Below, in pieces: positions 1 to 8,126 of a stretch of 28,367 nucleotides of DNA. Every line of letters begins with the position of its first letter. Within the stretch, counting starts at the first letter, position 1. A program made the translations under genes and the position numbers. This DNA comes from Gemmatimonadota bacterium (GTDB lineage: Bacteria; Gemmatimonadota; Gemmatimonadetes; Gemmatimonadales; GWC2-71-9), in the NCBI GenBank assembly GCA_003221985.1, contig QHUQ01000079.1, forward strand, positions 1 through 28,367, given 5' to 3'. Under the pieces are notes generated by a model. It saw only the letters and a program-made list of their open reading frames with translations, ran no database searches and had not been told where the DNA came from.

Positions 1-648
1 GGCCTGGGTGCTGACGTAGATGTCTCCGCCGGTGTTCACCGGCGCAGGATTGTGATTGAAATAGAGCTGCGCGCCACCACCCTCCTCGTTCTCGAAGTAG
101 GCGGGACCCCCCTCAAACCCCGACGTGTTCACGCCGGCCCCGAGGTTCACCGGCGCCTCCCACCCGAAGTCGTCATGCACGTCTTGTCGGTATGAAACCC
201 AGATGTCACTCGACCCCGCTGCCCCCTGTTGACGACCCGAGGCGAAGAAGAGCCAGTGTTCGTCGCGGGACAGCGCCGGGGAGAAGTCGTTCACCGAACT
301 ATTGACGGTGGGCCCCAGACTCACGGCCGTTCCCCACGGACAGCTATCGTCAGCGCAGGCTCGCCGAGACACCCAGATGTTCTGGTCGAAAACACCGTCG
401 TCAGGACGTTCCGGACGGGTGGAGGCAAGGAACAGAGTGAGCCCGTCCTTGGAGAGCGCCGCCTGCTGATCGTTGTAAGGGGACGTATTGATCGTCGGGC
501 CGAGGTTCACCGGCTCGGACCAGGCGGAGAAGCTGGCCGTGTGATCGGCGGAGAATGAGCCTGTGATCTTTCGATCGGCCTCGGTCCCGCATGCGAGGAC
601 CAGGGCGAGCGGAGCCAGCGAAACGAGAATGCGGGATGTCGTCGTCAT
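1..648 (-). CDS. PD40/WD40-like beta-propeller lipoprotein, 3' end outside window
   Basis: The frame is open from an ATG at 648 to the window edge (216 codons, no stop). The N-terminus is a lipoprotein signal: a hydrophobic stretch ending LVLACG, with the lipidated Cys at residue 20. The mature part repeats two PD40 motifs: W-x-x-PVNLG-x-x-[IV]NT and AL-S-[KR]-D-x-x-x-LF-x-AS-x-R. Three and two copies are visible. These are blades of a TolB/PD40-type propeller, usually a surface or periplasmic binding module with no catalysis. The start is supported by GAGG five to eight bases upstream. It follows the FnIII lipoprotein gene by 16 bases on the same strand, so the two are probably co-transcribed. 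The ligand is unknown. Confidence 0.85.
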   Translation of the reverse strand, partial: MTTTSRILVSLAPLALVLACGTEADRKITGSFSADHTASFSAWSEPVNLGPTINTSPYNDQQAALSKDGLTLFLASTRPERPDDGVFDQNIWVSRRACADDSCPWGTAVSLGPTVNSSVNDFSPALSRDEHWLFFASGRQQGAAGSSDIWVSYRQDVHDDFGWEAPVNLGAGVNTSGFEGGPAYFENEEGGGAQLYFNHNPAPVNTGGDIYVSTQA

Positions 649-664
649 ATGTCCTCGTCTGGGT

Positions 665-2218
665 TCATTGCCCGTACGCCGTGGCCTCGTTCGATGGGGA
701 GGAGCGCCCGCCGTCCTTGAGCGCGAATACGAGATACGTGTAGGAGTTGCCGGGGAGAATGTCCCAGGAGTCGCTATAGCTCGTCACGTCGGGTCCCAGG
801 ATCGCGATCGTCTCGTAGTAGGGGTAGCACCCGTCCCAGTCGCAATAGGTGAACAGCCGCCACACCTCGTAGCCGTCCTCGACGGCGGAATTGTCCGCCC
901 AGGTGAGGTCGATGACCTCGCCCATTGTGCCGCCGGGTGTCGCTACGAGGTCAGACGGCGCCGCGGGGAGCGTAGTGCAATCCATGTTGGACGCCGGCGA
1001 GTCGCCGAGGCTGTTGAACGCAATAACGCGATAGCACAGCGGCTGCTCGCTCGGTTGACCATAGTCATAGAACCAGGTCTCGTCGGCGCCGGCCGTGCCA
1101 GCAACGATCCAGCTCCCGCCGCCATTGTTCGAGCGCTCAACGCGGAACCCCGCTTCATTGGTCGCGTTGTCGACCCACGTAACGGTTGCGGAGCTACTGC
1201 TTCCAGGAATCGCGTCCGCCCCGGATGGAGTGACCGGCGGCACGGTGGCGACGAACGCGCTGGCGTTGTTCGACGACCCGGACGTGCCGCCGTCCTTCGT
1301 CGCGAGCACCTGGTACCAGTACGTGTCGTCCGCCAACCCCGGGTCGCGATAGGCCGTCGCGTTAGCCGGGAGCGTTGCGACGACGACGGGCGTGCCATCC
1401 GACGCCCTCCATCTCCGCACCTGGAATCCGTCTTCGACGCTGGAGTTGTCGGTCCAGGCGAGGTCAACATCGGAGCCGGTTGCAGACGCGACGAGACCAG
1501 AGGGTGCGGCCGGCAGCGCCGTGCAGTCGACGTTCGAAGCTTCGGAGTTGCCGTAGCCGTTGATCGCGAACACCCGGTAGCAGGCCGGCTGCTCCCCGGC
1601 TGGGGGCTGCCAGTCGTCGAACGAAACGCCGTTCGCTCCAGTGCTCCCGAGCGTCGTCCACGGTCCACTGCTCGTCGCCGAGCGCTCCACGCGGAATCCG
1701 TTCTCGTCCACCGCATTGTCGGTCCAGCTGACCCGGATCGTGCCCCAGGCGCTGGGCGCTGCGCTGATGTTCGACGGAGCGGCGGGGACCGGCAGGCCTG
1801 GGGTTGTCGCGCATGCCGCGTTGGAGAAATCGGAGTAGGCGCGGACCTTTCCACTCTGTCCCAGGTTTGAGAAGGCCCGCACTTTGTAGCAGTACTGCGT
1901 GGACGCTTCGAGACCGTCGTTGCCCCCCTGTGTGGTGTTCGGCCACGGGTAGGTCGTGAACAGGGTGAACGTGCCTGTCGGCCCTGTCGTCGAGCGGTAC
2001 ACCTCGAAGCCGTTCTCGTTTGTCGCGTTGTCCTGCCAGGCCAACCAGATCTGGTGGTACGAAGCGGCAGAGGCGGTGAGGTCGCTTGGCGCGGCGACGG
2101 TCGACCCCCCCCTCGACGCCGAAAAGGAGGGGCTGAGCGGATCTGGGTCGTCGCACGCGCTGAGCAGCGCAGCGAGCGTCACGCAGATGGACAGCGAACG
2201 CCAGTGGACGACGGTCAT
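665..2218 (-). CDS. Lipoprotein with five fibronectin type III domains
   Basis: The protein has 517 residues. A signal peptide ends in the lipobox LLSAC, with the lipidated Cys at residue 22. Five FnIII-like domains follow, at roughly 43-140, 145-235, 236-325, 328-417 and 418-517. Each carries W-x-DN-[AS]-x3-E-x-G-[FY]-x-V. Linkers of the type LPAAPS-[DG]-LVA separate several of them. Domains 2 and 4 resemble each other, as do 3 and 5, which suggests duplication of a two-domain unit. No enzymatic domain is visible. It is probably a membrane-anchored binding or spacer protein facing the periplasm or the cell surface. GGGAGG upstream of the ATG is a strong ribosome binding site. It lies 149 bases downstream of the CHAT gene and just upstream of the PD40 lipoprotein gene. 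I saw no clear promoter in the 149-base gap. Confidence 0.85.
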   Translation of the reverse strand: MTVVHWRSLSICVTLAALLSACDDPDPLSPSFSASRGGSTVAAPSDLTASAASYHQIWLAWQDNATNENGFEVYRSTTGPTGTFTLFTTYPWPNTTQGGNDGLEASTQYCYKVRAFSNLGQSGKVRAYSDFSNAACATTPGLPVPAAPSNISAAPSAWGTIRVSWTDNAVDENGFRVERSATSSGPWTTLGSTGANGVSFDDWQPPAGEQPACYRVFAINGYGNSEASNVDCTALPAAPSGLVASATGSDVDLAWTDNSSVEDGFQVRRWRASDGTPVVVATLPANATAYRDPGLADDTYWYQVLATKDGGTSGSSNNASAFVATVPPVTPSGADAIPGSSSSATVTWVDNATNEAGFRVERSNNGGGSWIVAGTAGADETWFYDYGQPSEQPLCYRVIAFNSLGDSPASNMDCTTLPAAPSDLVATPGGTMGEVIDLTWADNSAVEDGYEVWRLFTYCDWDGCYPYYETIAILGPDVTSYSDSWDILPGNSYTYLVFALKDGGRSSPSNEATAYGQ

Positions 2219-2367
2219 GGCAACCTCCCGAAATGCGGCGCGCTCTGTTGATACCGCGGGCGATGTACGGCGTGGAACGTTGACGCTCGCGTGATACGGA
2301 CGATCCCGGCGATCTTGCTCAGCGACGATTCCGGGGCCCGCGAGGAATGGGCTTTAAGAAAGGTGGC

Positions 2368-2859
2368 TCAGCGCCCTCTTACGAGGGTGAACCCAGCCCA
2401 GTAAAACGGATGCGCTGTCCCGGCGTCACGCGCGGTGGCCCTTTGAGCAAGCGCGAGAGCCTCGGCCTCCGAGCGGCCAGCGGCCAGCTCCTTGTAGAAC
2501 CGCTCCATCAGCCGCGCCGTCGCGACATCGGCCACCGGCCAGAGCGTTGCCAACACGTTCGACGCGCCGGCGTAGAGAAACCCCTGCACCAGCCCCACCC
2601 AGTCGTCACCCGGGGGTACGTCGGCCAGCGCCCCGCCGCCGACGCCGGTCTGACACGCGCTGAGCACCAGCAGGCGCGCGTGGAGCGTGAGGCCGAACAC
2701 TTCGTGAACTTCGAGTCGCCCGTCCTCTCCACCGCCCGCACCGAGTTCGACGTACGAGAAGAGCGGGTTGTGCTTGTTCAGCACGCCGTACGTGGCGAGA
2801 TGAACGATCTCCTGCTCGGGGGCGAGCGTGCGAAACGCGGGTCCCGGAGGCGCAGCCAA
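2368..2859 (-). pseudogene. C-terminal half of the CHAT peptidase domain, out of frame with the upstream part
   Basis: This frame encodes the end of a CHAT (caspase/separase-like) domain: EQEIVHLATYGVLN, then VLSACQTG with the presumed nucleophile Cys, then LVQGFLYAGA and LATLWPVAD. In the family the dyad His lies in a THG motif. Here the codon at 2788-2790 reads Tyr (TYG). The preceding CHAT half lies in another frame that runs past this segment and stops at 2778. About 60-100 residues that normally join the two halves are also absent. The TTG at 2859 is only the first possible start and has no good ribosome binding site, so separate translation is doubtful. Either this is a decayed gene end or the sequence has lost a piece here. 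Confidence 0.7.
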
Positions 2860-5800
2860 ACCGAGGCTGAGGGCACGTACTCGATGACGTAGCGCTCGAT
2901 TAAGAGTTGTTCTCGTTGCCCCGGTACAACCAGCGTTGCGAAGGGGAGGTAGTGGAGCTCGGCGTGCGGCGCGATGACGAGCCGCCGCTTGCCTGCGAGC
3001 AGGCCGCTCGCGTGCACCGGCGCGACCAACAGCCGATACAGCCGTCGGAGCGACGGCCGCCAGGCGCGCTGCGCGGCCCGAGGCCCCGCCCCCGCCGTCG
3101 GGCTCCCGAGCGTGCCACGCGCGAAGTCCACCAACCCGGCGAGCGTGCTATGGGTCACGTTCACGTCGAACGCGGCCAGGCTGTCCCGCGTGACGACGAA
3201 AACGACTGTTGTCGAGTCGCCCACGAGATACTCGAGGAGCGCCTCGTCTGGCGCGAGCGCGGCCTTGATGGCGCTTGCGGGTGCGATCTCCCCTCGGACC
3301 AGCGCCGCGTAGGCCGGGTTGGCCTCGCGCATCTCGAGCAGCAGGGTGGCGTACTCCTCTTGCGCACGGGCCAGCGCCTCAGCGGCAGCGGTGTTCGCGG
3401 TTTCCACGGCCGCCGGGTCACGCAGCCCACGATCCGCCCCGCCTCCCAGAGTGTCGAGCTGCTGCGTCAGCTCTGCGATCTTGCGACGGAGATCATGCTC
3501 CCGGCCGGCAAGGGATCCCCCGGAAACGGCCGTCGCGGGGCGCGCCCGCGCCAAGAGCTCGAGCATCTGCCGCGCGCGCAGCCGCTCGCTCACGTCGAGC
3601 GCCGCCTCCGTTTGCCCCCGCGCCCGTTCGACGAGCGCGAGGTCGATGTACACGTCCCACTTGTCCGCGCGGAACGCGGAGCGGCGTTCCTCGAGCACCA
3701 CACGTCCGGAGACCCGCTCGATTTGCGCGATGGCCGTCTGCAGTTCCGTAACCGCATCACTGACAGCGCGACGCCGTCGCAGAGCGCCAGCCAGCCCCGC
3801 ATGCAGACGCCACGCATTGACTGCCGGCAGAGTGCCGAGGCGGGTGATAGCGTGCTCGTAAAGCGATTCCGCCGCGAGCGCGCGTCCTGCATTCACCTCG
3901 AGATTGCCGAGCTCTGCCAGCGCATCGGCTTCGTCGTCGGCCGAGCCCAACGAGCGCAGCGTGTCAATCGCCTCTCGAAAGGCCCGGCGTGCCGCCGTGG
4001 TGTCCCCGCCCCGCCAGGCTGCCTCGCCCAGCTGAACGCGGGCCAACGCGTCGTTGTGGATGCCAAAGTCGCCCCGCTGCAGCAGCCGCTCCATGGTGAG
4101 TTGGGCGTCGCGGTAGCTTCCCCGCCTCACGAGCACCTCGGCCATCCCAAGCTGCGCCCGATTCCGCGTCAGTACCTCATCTGCTCCCGCGTCGGGCGGG
4201 AGGCGCTGGGCGCGCGCGTATTCCCGTTCGGCTTCGGCCAATCGGTTGAACCTGAATGCGAGGTGGCCCCTGGCCAATGCGAGCCTGGGCTCCCATGCCG
4301 CACCCCCGTGCAAGTTGCGCGCGAGTGCTTCGGCCCGGTCCAGCTCAGTATCAGCACCTTGGAGGTCCCCCATGTCGGAACGGGCGTCCGAGACCAGTAC
4401 TCGAACGTCGATCTCGGTGTTCACGGGACCTGTGCGCTGCAAGATCCCGACAGCCTCCGAGAGCGCGGTGAGGGCCGCCGGATAATCCCCGCGAGCCATC
4501 GCCAGCCGTCCGAGGTTGCTGAGCACGAGCGCTGCGCCCGGCTGGTCCGCGAGTTCCCGATCGATCGTGAGCGCCTCGCCATAGCGCGCGCCGGACTCGG
4601 CGTAGTCGCCGGCCCGCATCGCGAGGGTTCCGAGGTTGTTGAGGATTATCGCGGCACCACGGCGATTGCCGGCGCTACGGTACGCGGCTAGCGCCGCCTC
4701 GAAAGCGCGTCGCGCGCCGGCCAAATCGCCTCGCTTCGTGGCGACGATCGCGAGAATGTTCTGGTTGAACGCGACGCCTTGCGGATTCCCAACCCGTTCG
4801 TACATCACCCTGCCTTGGGTCAATAGCTCCGCCGCGCGTCCGTAGTCGCCGCGTCGCTGTTTAACGTCCCCCTGTCGGGTGATGACGCGCCCCAACGTGC
4901 CGTAGTCGCCGATCCGCTCGGCCAGGTCACGGGAGCGCGTCAAATACGCTTCCGCACTGTCATGCTGCTGGGCGTCGAGGAAGCCGCCACCGATCTCGCC
5001 CAAAGCTCTCGCGATCCCGGCGGAGTCGGCCAGACCCTCGTACAGTCGCAGGCTCTCCCGCCACGCGCGCATCGCGGCATCGAGCCCCGCGCTCCGCATC
5101 GCATCGTTTCCCGCGCTCAAGAGACTGTCCGCGGTGACATTCGCCCGTCGGTCGGGGGGTGCCAACGAGCGGAAGCGGCTGACCTTGCGGACGTAGAACG
5201 AGTCGCGCCACGCGACGAGCCAGGCGCTCGCGAGCCGCTCCGCGGCGGTGAGCGGCGTGACTCGAACGGAATCCTCGCGGCCGCCGGCTGCGGCGAGGAG
5301 TTGGCGCAACGCCCCGGGCACATCATACGACCGGTGCCGGACCCGCTCCACCAGGACCGAATCGGGCGCCGACGAGACCCACCGCTTCCACTCGGTTTGC
5401 GCCTCGACCTTCCAGAAGTACGTCGCGAGATGCGACAACCCGACCGAGTCGGGCAGCGCCACCAATGTGTCTGTGGTCTCTGTGGTCCATAGGACGTCAC
5501 CCTCGTCGGTATACAATCTCAAGCGGTACCGGTCGGATCGCGGCACGCCAGACCAGACGAACTGGTCCACGCGCGCAACGAGTCCGCGCGGCGCGGCCAA
5601 TAGGGGCGCGTGAATGCTCGTATCACGTGGCTCCCGGAGCCCCGGCGACGAGTTCTCACCGCCGCCGCGCGGCACGAGCAACAACACGAGCGCCGCCGCC
5701 GCCGCGAGACCCAACGGTAGCGACCAGCGACGCCAGCGGCGCTCCGGTGTTGGATCCATCACGGTCGTTTCGGCGGCGAGGCGACTTGTCGCTTTGACGA

Positions 5801-6116
5801 CGGATCGACAGCGGGCGCATAACAGGAGGTGAGCGACCGCACGTTCTCGCGCGCCGGCGTCGAGTCGCCCGTCAACGAAATCCGCGACAACGAGCTCATC
5901 CAGGCAGTCCGGTGTTTCGGTGCGGCGGTCCAGCACGGCGTCGCCGCGCAGCAGTCCCGCGGTTTCCTGTACCTGCTCGATCTCGCTGCGGCACGTTGGG
6001 CAGGTCGCCACATGGTCGGCGGTCGCCGCGTCCTGTGCGCCGAGCGCATAGGGCACCAGGAGTTCGGGCGCGGGGTGGTTGGCGGTCACACGCCTCCCCG
6101 TAATGATTTCGAGCAT
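2778..6116 (-). CDS. Anti-sigma (zinc) / one TM helix / TPR / CHAT protein, frame broken within CHAT
   Basis: Counting from the ATG at 6116, two zinc anti-sigma motifs H-x3-C-x2-C are visible: His35-Cys39-Cys42 and His96-Cys100-Cys103. A single membrane helix follows near 133-149, then an FnIII-like segment with FVWSGVPRSDRYRL. Many tetratricopeptide repeats come next, and then the first half of CHAT (LVIAPHAELHYLPFATL, YVPSASVWLRL). The frame stops at 2778, and the rest of CHAT lies at 2368-2859 in another frame. Family logic puts the N-terminus in the cytoplasm, holding the sigma factor, and the TPR-CHAT part in the periplasm. The gene follows the ECF sigma gene. A GTG at 6161, one base after the sigma stop and behind GGAGG, is an alternative start with better ribosome binding. 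The domain order is clear. The role as the anti-sigma factor for the neighbouring sigma is inferred. Confidence 0.8.
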   Translation of the reverse strand: MLEIITGRRVTANHPAPELLVPYALGAQDAATADHVATCPTCRSEIEQVQETAGLLRGDAVLDRRTETPDCLDELVVADFVDGRLDAGARERAVAHLLLCARCRSVVKATSRLAAETTVMDPTPERRWRRWSLPLGLAAAAALVLLLVPRGGGENSSPGLREPRDTSIHAPLLAAPRGLVARVDQFVWSGVPRSDRYRLRLYTDEGDVLWTTETTDTLVALPDSVGLSHLATYFWKVEAQTEWKRWVSSAPDSVLVERVRHRSYDVPGALRQLLAAAGGREDSVRVTPLTAAERLASAWLVAWRDSFYVRKVSRFRSLAPPDRRANVTADSLLSAGNDAMRSAGLDAAMRAWRESLRLYEGLADSAGIARALGEIGGGFLDAQQHDSAEAYLTRSRDLAERIGDYGTLGRVITRQGDVKQRRGDYGRAAELLTQGRVMYERVGNPQGVAFNQNILAIVATKRGDLAGARRAFEAALAAYRSAGNRRGAAIILNNLGTLAMRAGDYAESGARYGEALTIDRELADQPGAALVLSNLGRLAMARGDYPAALTALSEAVGILQRTGPVNTEIDVRVLVSDARSDMGDLQGADTELDRAEALARNLHGGAAWEPRLALARGHLAFRFNRLAEAEREYARAQRLPPDAGADEVLTRNRAQLGMAEVLVRRGSYRDAQLTMERLLQRGDFGIHNDALARVQLGEAAWRGGDTTAARRAFREAIDTLRSLGSADDEADALAELGNLEVNAGRALAAESLYEHAITRLGTLPAVNAWRLHAGLAGALRRRRAVSDAVTELQTAIAQIERVSGRVVLEERRSAFRADKWDVYIDLALVERARGQTEAALDVSERLRARQMLELLARARPATAVSGGSLAGREHDLRRKIAELTQQLDTLGGGADRGLRDPAAVETANTAAAEALARAQEEYATLLLEMREANPAYAALVRGEIAPASAIKAALAPDEALLEYLVGDSTTVVFVVTRDSLAAFDVNVTHSTLAGLVDFARGTLGSPTAGAGPRAAQRAWRPSLRRLYRLLVAPVHASGLLAGKRRLVIAPHAELHYLPFATLVVPGQREQLLIERYVIEYVPSASVWLRLRDPRFARSPPSRRSFISPRTAC

Positions 6117-6162
6117 CGTGGCCGTGATACGGACGCCACGGGCTGGTCTGCTCGCCCGCACT

Positions 6163-6936
6163 TCACAGGTCGCCTCCGCGAATGCCGGACTGCGCGAGGT
6201 GAGTGCGAACCGCACCCAGGGCGCGATAGACCCGATTGTAGACCGTCTTCGCGTTGGGATATCCGAGAACGTGCGCCACCTCTTCCGCCGGCATCTCATC
6301 CACCACGTACAGCTGCACAGCGAGGCGATCTTCGGGAGGCAGCCCGTCCAGCGCCCGAGCCAGCAGTACGCGTTGTTCGGCGGCCACCGCCGGATCGGAC
6401 GGCGCATCGGGAAGTGACGGTGGAGGAACTGCGAGCTGGCCGGCGATATCGCCGTGCGGACTGCGGCGGACCGCCCGGTACGTGCCGTTCAGCTCGCCGA
6501 GAAACTCACCGAACGCGAGGTGTGGCGCGTCTCCGGACCGGAGCAGCTCGTAGGCTTCGACATGGGATCGGCCATCGACGAACACATACTCGAAGATGCG
6601 CTGCTGGAGTGGAGGCAACGCAGCCGCGACGGTCGAAAGGCGGGGACGGCCGTCGCGACGGCGGAACCAGTCGATCGTGATGTTGTGAACGACAGTATAG
6701 AGGAAGGTCGAGAGCTGGCGCTCCGGCTCCCAGCGGGCTGCGCACCGCCGCAGCCGTGCAAAATCATTTTCGCGCAGCACTTCGCACACGCGGGCGAACA
6801 CGTCCATCACGTCATCAGGCTCGCCCGTGAAGTGGCGGATCGCGCCGAAGATCAGACGGCGGTAGCGCTCGACGAAATAATCCCAAGCGCGTTCCGGGTC
6901 ACCTGTTTCGAGCGGAGCGATCCACGATTCGACCAT
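6163..6936 (-). CDS. ECF-type RNA polymerase sigma factor
   Basis: The protein has 257 residues. Region 2 is seen in AWDYFVERYRRLIFGAIRHF and FLYTVVHNITIDWFRRRDG. Region 4 is seen in LDGLPPEDRLAVQLYVV and VAHVLGYPNAKTVYNRVYRA, with a helix-turn-helix. It is longer than the usual 170-200 residues because about 70 residues (LPPLQQRIFEYVFVDGRSH and onward) lie between the regions. They look helical and somewhat like another region 4. ATG 6936 is preceded by GAGGG. A near-consensus housekeeping promoter lies upstream, so the gene is probably expressed constitutively and held by its partner. The next gene encodes zinc anti-sigma motifs, a standard pairing. The signal and regulon are unknown. Confidence 0.9.
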   Translation of the reverse strand: MVESWIAPLETGDPERAWDYFVERYRRLIFGAIRHFTGEPDDVMDVFARVCEVLRENDFARLRRCAARWEPERQLSTFLYTVVHNITIDWFRRRDGRPRLSTVAAALPPLQQRIFEYVFVDGRSHVEAYELLRSGDAPHLAFGEFLGELNGTYRAVRRSPHGDIAGQLAVPPPSLPDAPSDPAVAAEQRVLLARALDGLPPEDRLAVQLYVVDEMPAEEVAHVLGYPNAKTVYNRVYRALGAVRTHLAQSGIRGGDL

Positions 6937-6962
6937 CGTCCCTCGGTCCGACCAACGCGCCG

Positions 6963-6991
6963 GATATAGCGTTGGGAACGGCGACGGTCAA
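6963..6991 (-). promoter_or_regulatory. Sigma-70-type promoter of the ECF sigma operon
   Basis: On the minus strand TTGACC (6991-6986), a 17-base spacer and TATATC (6968-6963) lie 27 bases upstream of the sigma factor ATG. Both hexamers and the spacing fit a housekeeping promoter. It is not an obvious ECF-type autoregulated promoter. Confidence 0.7.
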
Positions 6992-7286
6992 CTTCGACGC
7001 AACCGAATGTGCCTGCCCGCGATGAAATGGTGATGCGTGTCACCCGTCGCGACTCAGTTTTGTAATGTGGCCTACGAGTCGGTCTTGGTGGTTCTCGCAA
7101 CCGGTGGCGCGAGCCTCGAACGTGACGCGCTCGACGCGTTGCCGGAGACCACCGTCACATGGTCACGCATAGAACGGGAGGGTCGGGTGGCGTGTCTCGC
7201 TGCCCGCGTCTGCCATCCGGACCCCGTTTCCGAATTCCGAGTCAGGGTCCGGCAATGGGCTGCGCCCCGAGGATGGGGCGTCACTG
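6992..7286. other. Intergenic stretch without a convincing gene
   Basis: This part lies between the two divergent promoters. Short open frames exist on both strands, but they lack ribosome binding sites and recognisable protein motifs. I saw no strong hairpin, tRNA-like fold or repeat. Confidence 0.5.
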
Positions 7287-7315
7287 TTGCGCCGTGCGGC
7301 CAGCATTGCTAAGAT
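7287..7315 (+). promoter_or_regulatory. Sigma-70-type promoter of lepB, probably giving a leaderless mRNA
   Basis: TTGCGC (7287-7292), a 17-base spacer and TAAGAT (7310-7315) are seen. Only seven bases separate the -10 from the ATG at 7323, and there is no Shine-Dalgarno sequence before that ATG. Transcription would therefore begin at or within a base or two of the start codon. Confidence 0.65.
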
Positions 7316-7322
7316 AAGTCAC

Positions 7323-8093
7323 ATGCTTGACTTGGGAGCCCCACCCGCTGGAAATGGCGTTGACACCCCACGGCTCCCGTCGTCTCCGTCATCGCGGCGC
7401 TCCGTATTAGCGCGCTGGTTCGACAGTTGGATGCGATCGCTCGGCATGGCGCTCGTGCTCTTCCTCATCATTCGCACGTTTCTTCTCGAAGCATTTCAAA
7501 TCCCCTCCGGCAGCATGGAACGCACCCTCCTGGCGGGGGATTTTTTGTTCGTGAACAAGGCGGTGTACGGGGCGCAGATTCCCGGCACCAACGCGCGCCT
7601 GCCCGGCTTCAACACGCCGCACCGCGGCGACGTCATCGTCTTCGCCTACCCGAAAGATCCGACGCTGAGCTACGTGAAGCGCGTCATCGGTAGTCCAGGC
7701 GACGTCGTGGAGATGCGGCTGGGGCAGGTGTACGTGAACGGCCGCGCACTGGAAGAGCCGTACGTGCAGCGCGTGGATCCGCTGCACGACGGATTCGATC
7801 CCGAGTTCAACTGGCAACGCGAGTATCTGGTGCGGTGCTCCGACGAGCAGCGGCGCCGCTATCATCCCACGCGCGATACGTGGGGTCCGTTGCGCGTCCC
7901 GATGGACAAGTATTTCGTGCTGGGCGATAACCGCGACAATTCCGCGGATTCACGCTATTGGGGTTTTGTGGACGCGAGCGCGGTGAAGGGCCGCCCGCTC
8001 GTCGTCTATTTCAGTTATGACCGGGGCACACGTGATGTGCTTCCCTGGCTGACGGACATTCGCTGGAGCCGGCTCGGTTCGCTGATTCGCTAG
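7323..8093 (+). CDS. lepB: Signal peptidase I
   Basis: This is the membrane-bound serine protease that removes signal peptides from exported proteins at the outer face of the inner membrane (peptidase family S26). The protein has 256 residues. The N-terminal part is followed by a membrane helix near 38-55. The box with the nucleophile reads IPSGSM, with Ser64. The general-base Lys is Lys119 in YVKRVIG. The late conserved box reads LGDNRDNSADSRYWGFV. An in-frame TTG at 7287 lies inside the promoter -35, so ATG 7323 is preferred. The gene precedes rpoD by 33 bases, and the two may share a transcript. Confidence 0.96.
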   Translation: MLDLGAPPAGNGVDTPRLPSSPSSRRSVLARWFDSWMRSLGMALVLFLIIRTFLLEAFQIPSGSMERTLLAGDFLFVNKAVYGAQIPGTNARLPGFNTPHRGDVIVFAYPKDPTLSYVKRVIGSPGDVVEMRLGQVYVNGRALEEPYVQRVDPLHDGFDPEFNWQREYLVRCSDEQRRRYHPTRDTWGPLRVPMDKYFVLGDNRDNSADSRYWGFVDASAVKGRPLVVYFSYDRGTRDVLPWLTDIRWSRLGSLIR

Positions 8094-8126
8094 GGTGGTG
8101 CAACCCCGTCGAGGAGTGACCATTCC

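Noticed and set aside
563..1870. Open frame of 435 codons opposite the FnIII gene
   Set aside because: No recognisable domain. The minus strand has five regular FnIII repeats and a lipoprotein signal.
2907..4691. Long open frame of 594 codons on the plus strand, opposite the TPR/CHAT gene
   Set aside because: High GC content makes long antisense frames common. Its product shows no family motif, while the minus strand shows clear TPRs.
5470..5487. Two copies of TCTGTGGTC inside the TPR/CHAT gene
   Set aside because: Only two copies with a nine-base period; it may be chance or a worn array.
7037..7312. Small frame of 91 codons before lepB
   Set aside because: It covers the lepB promoter, lacks a ribosome binding site and has no protein-like motif.
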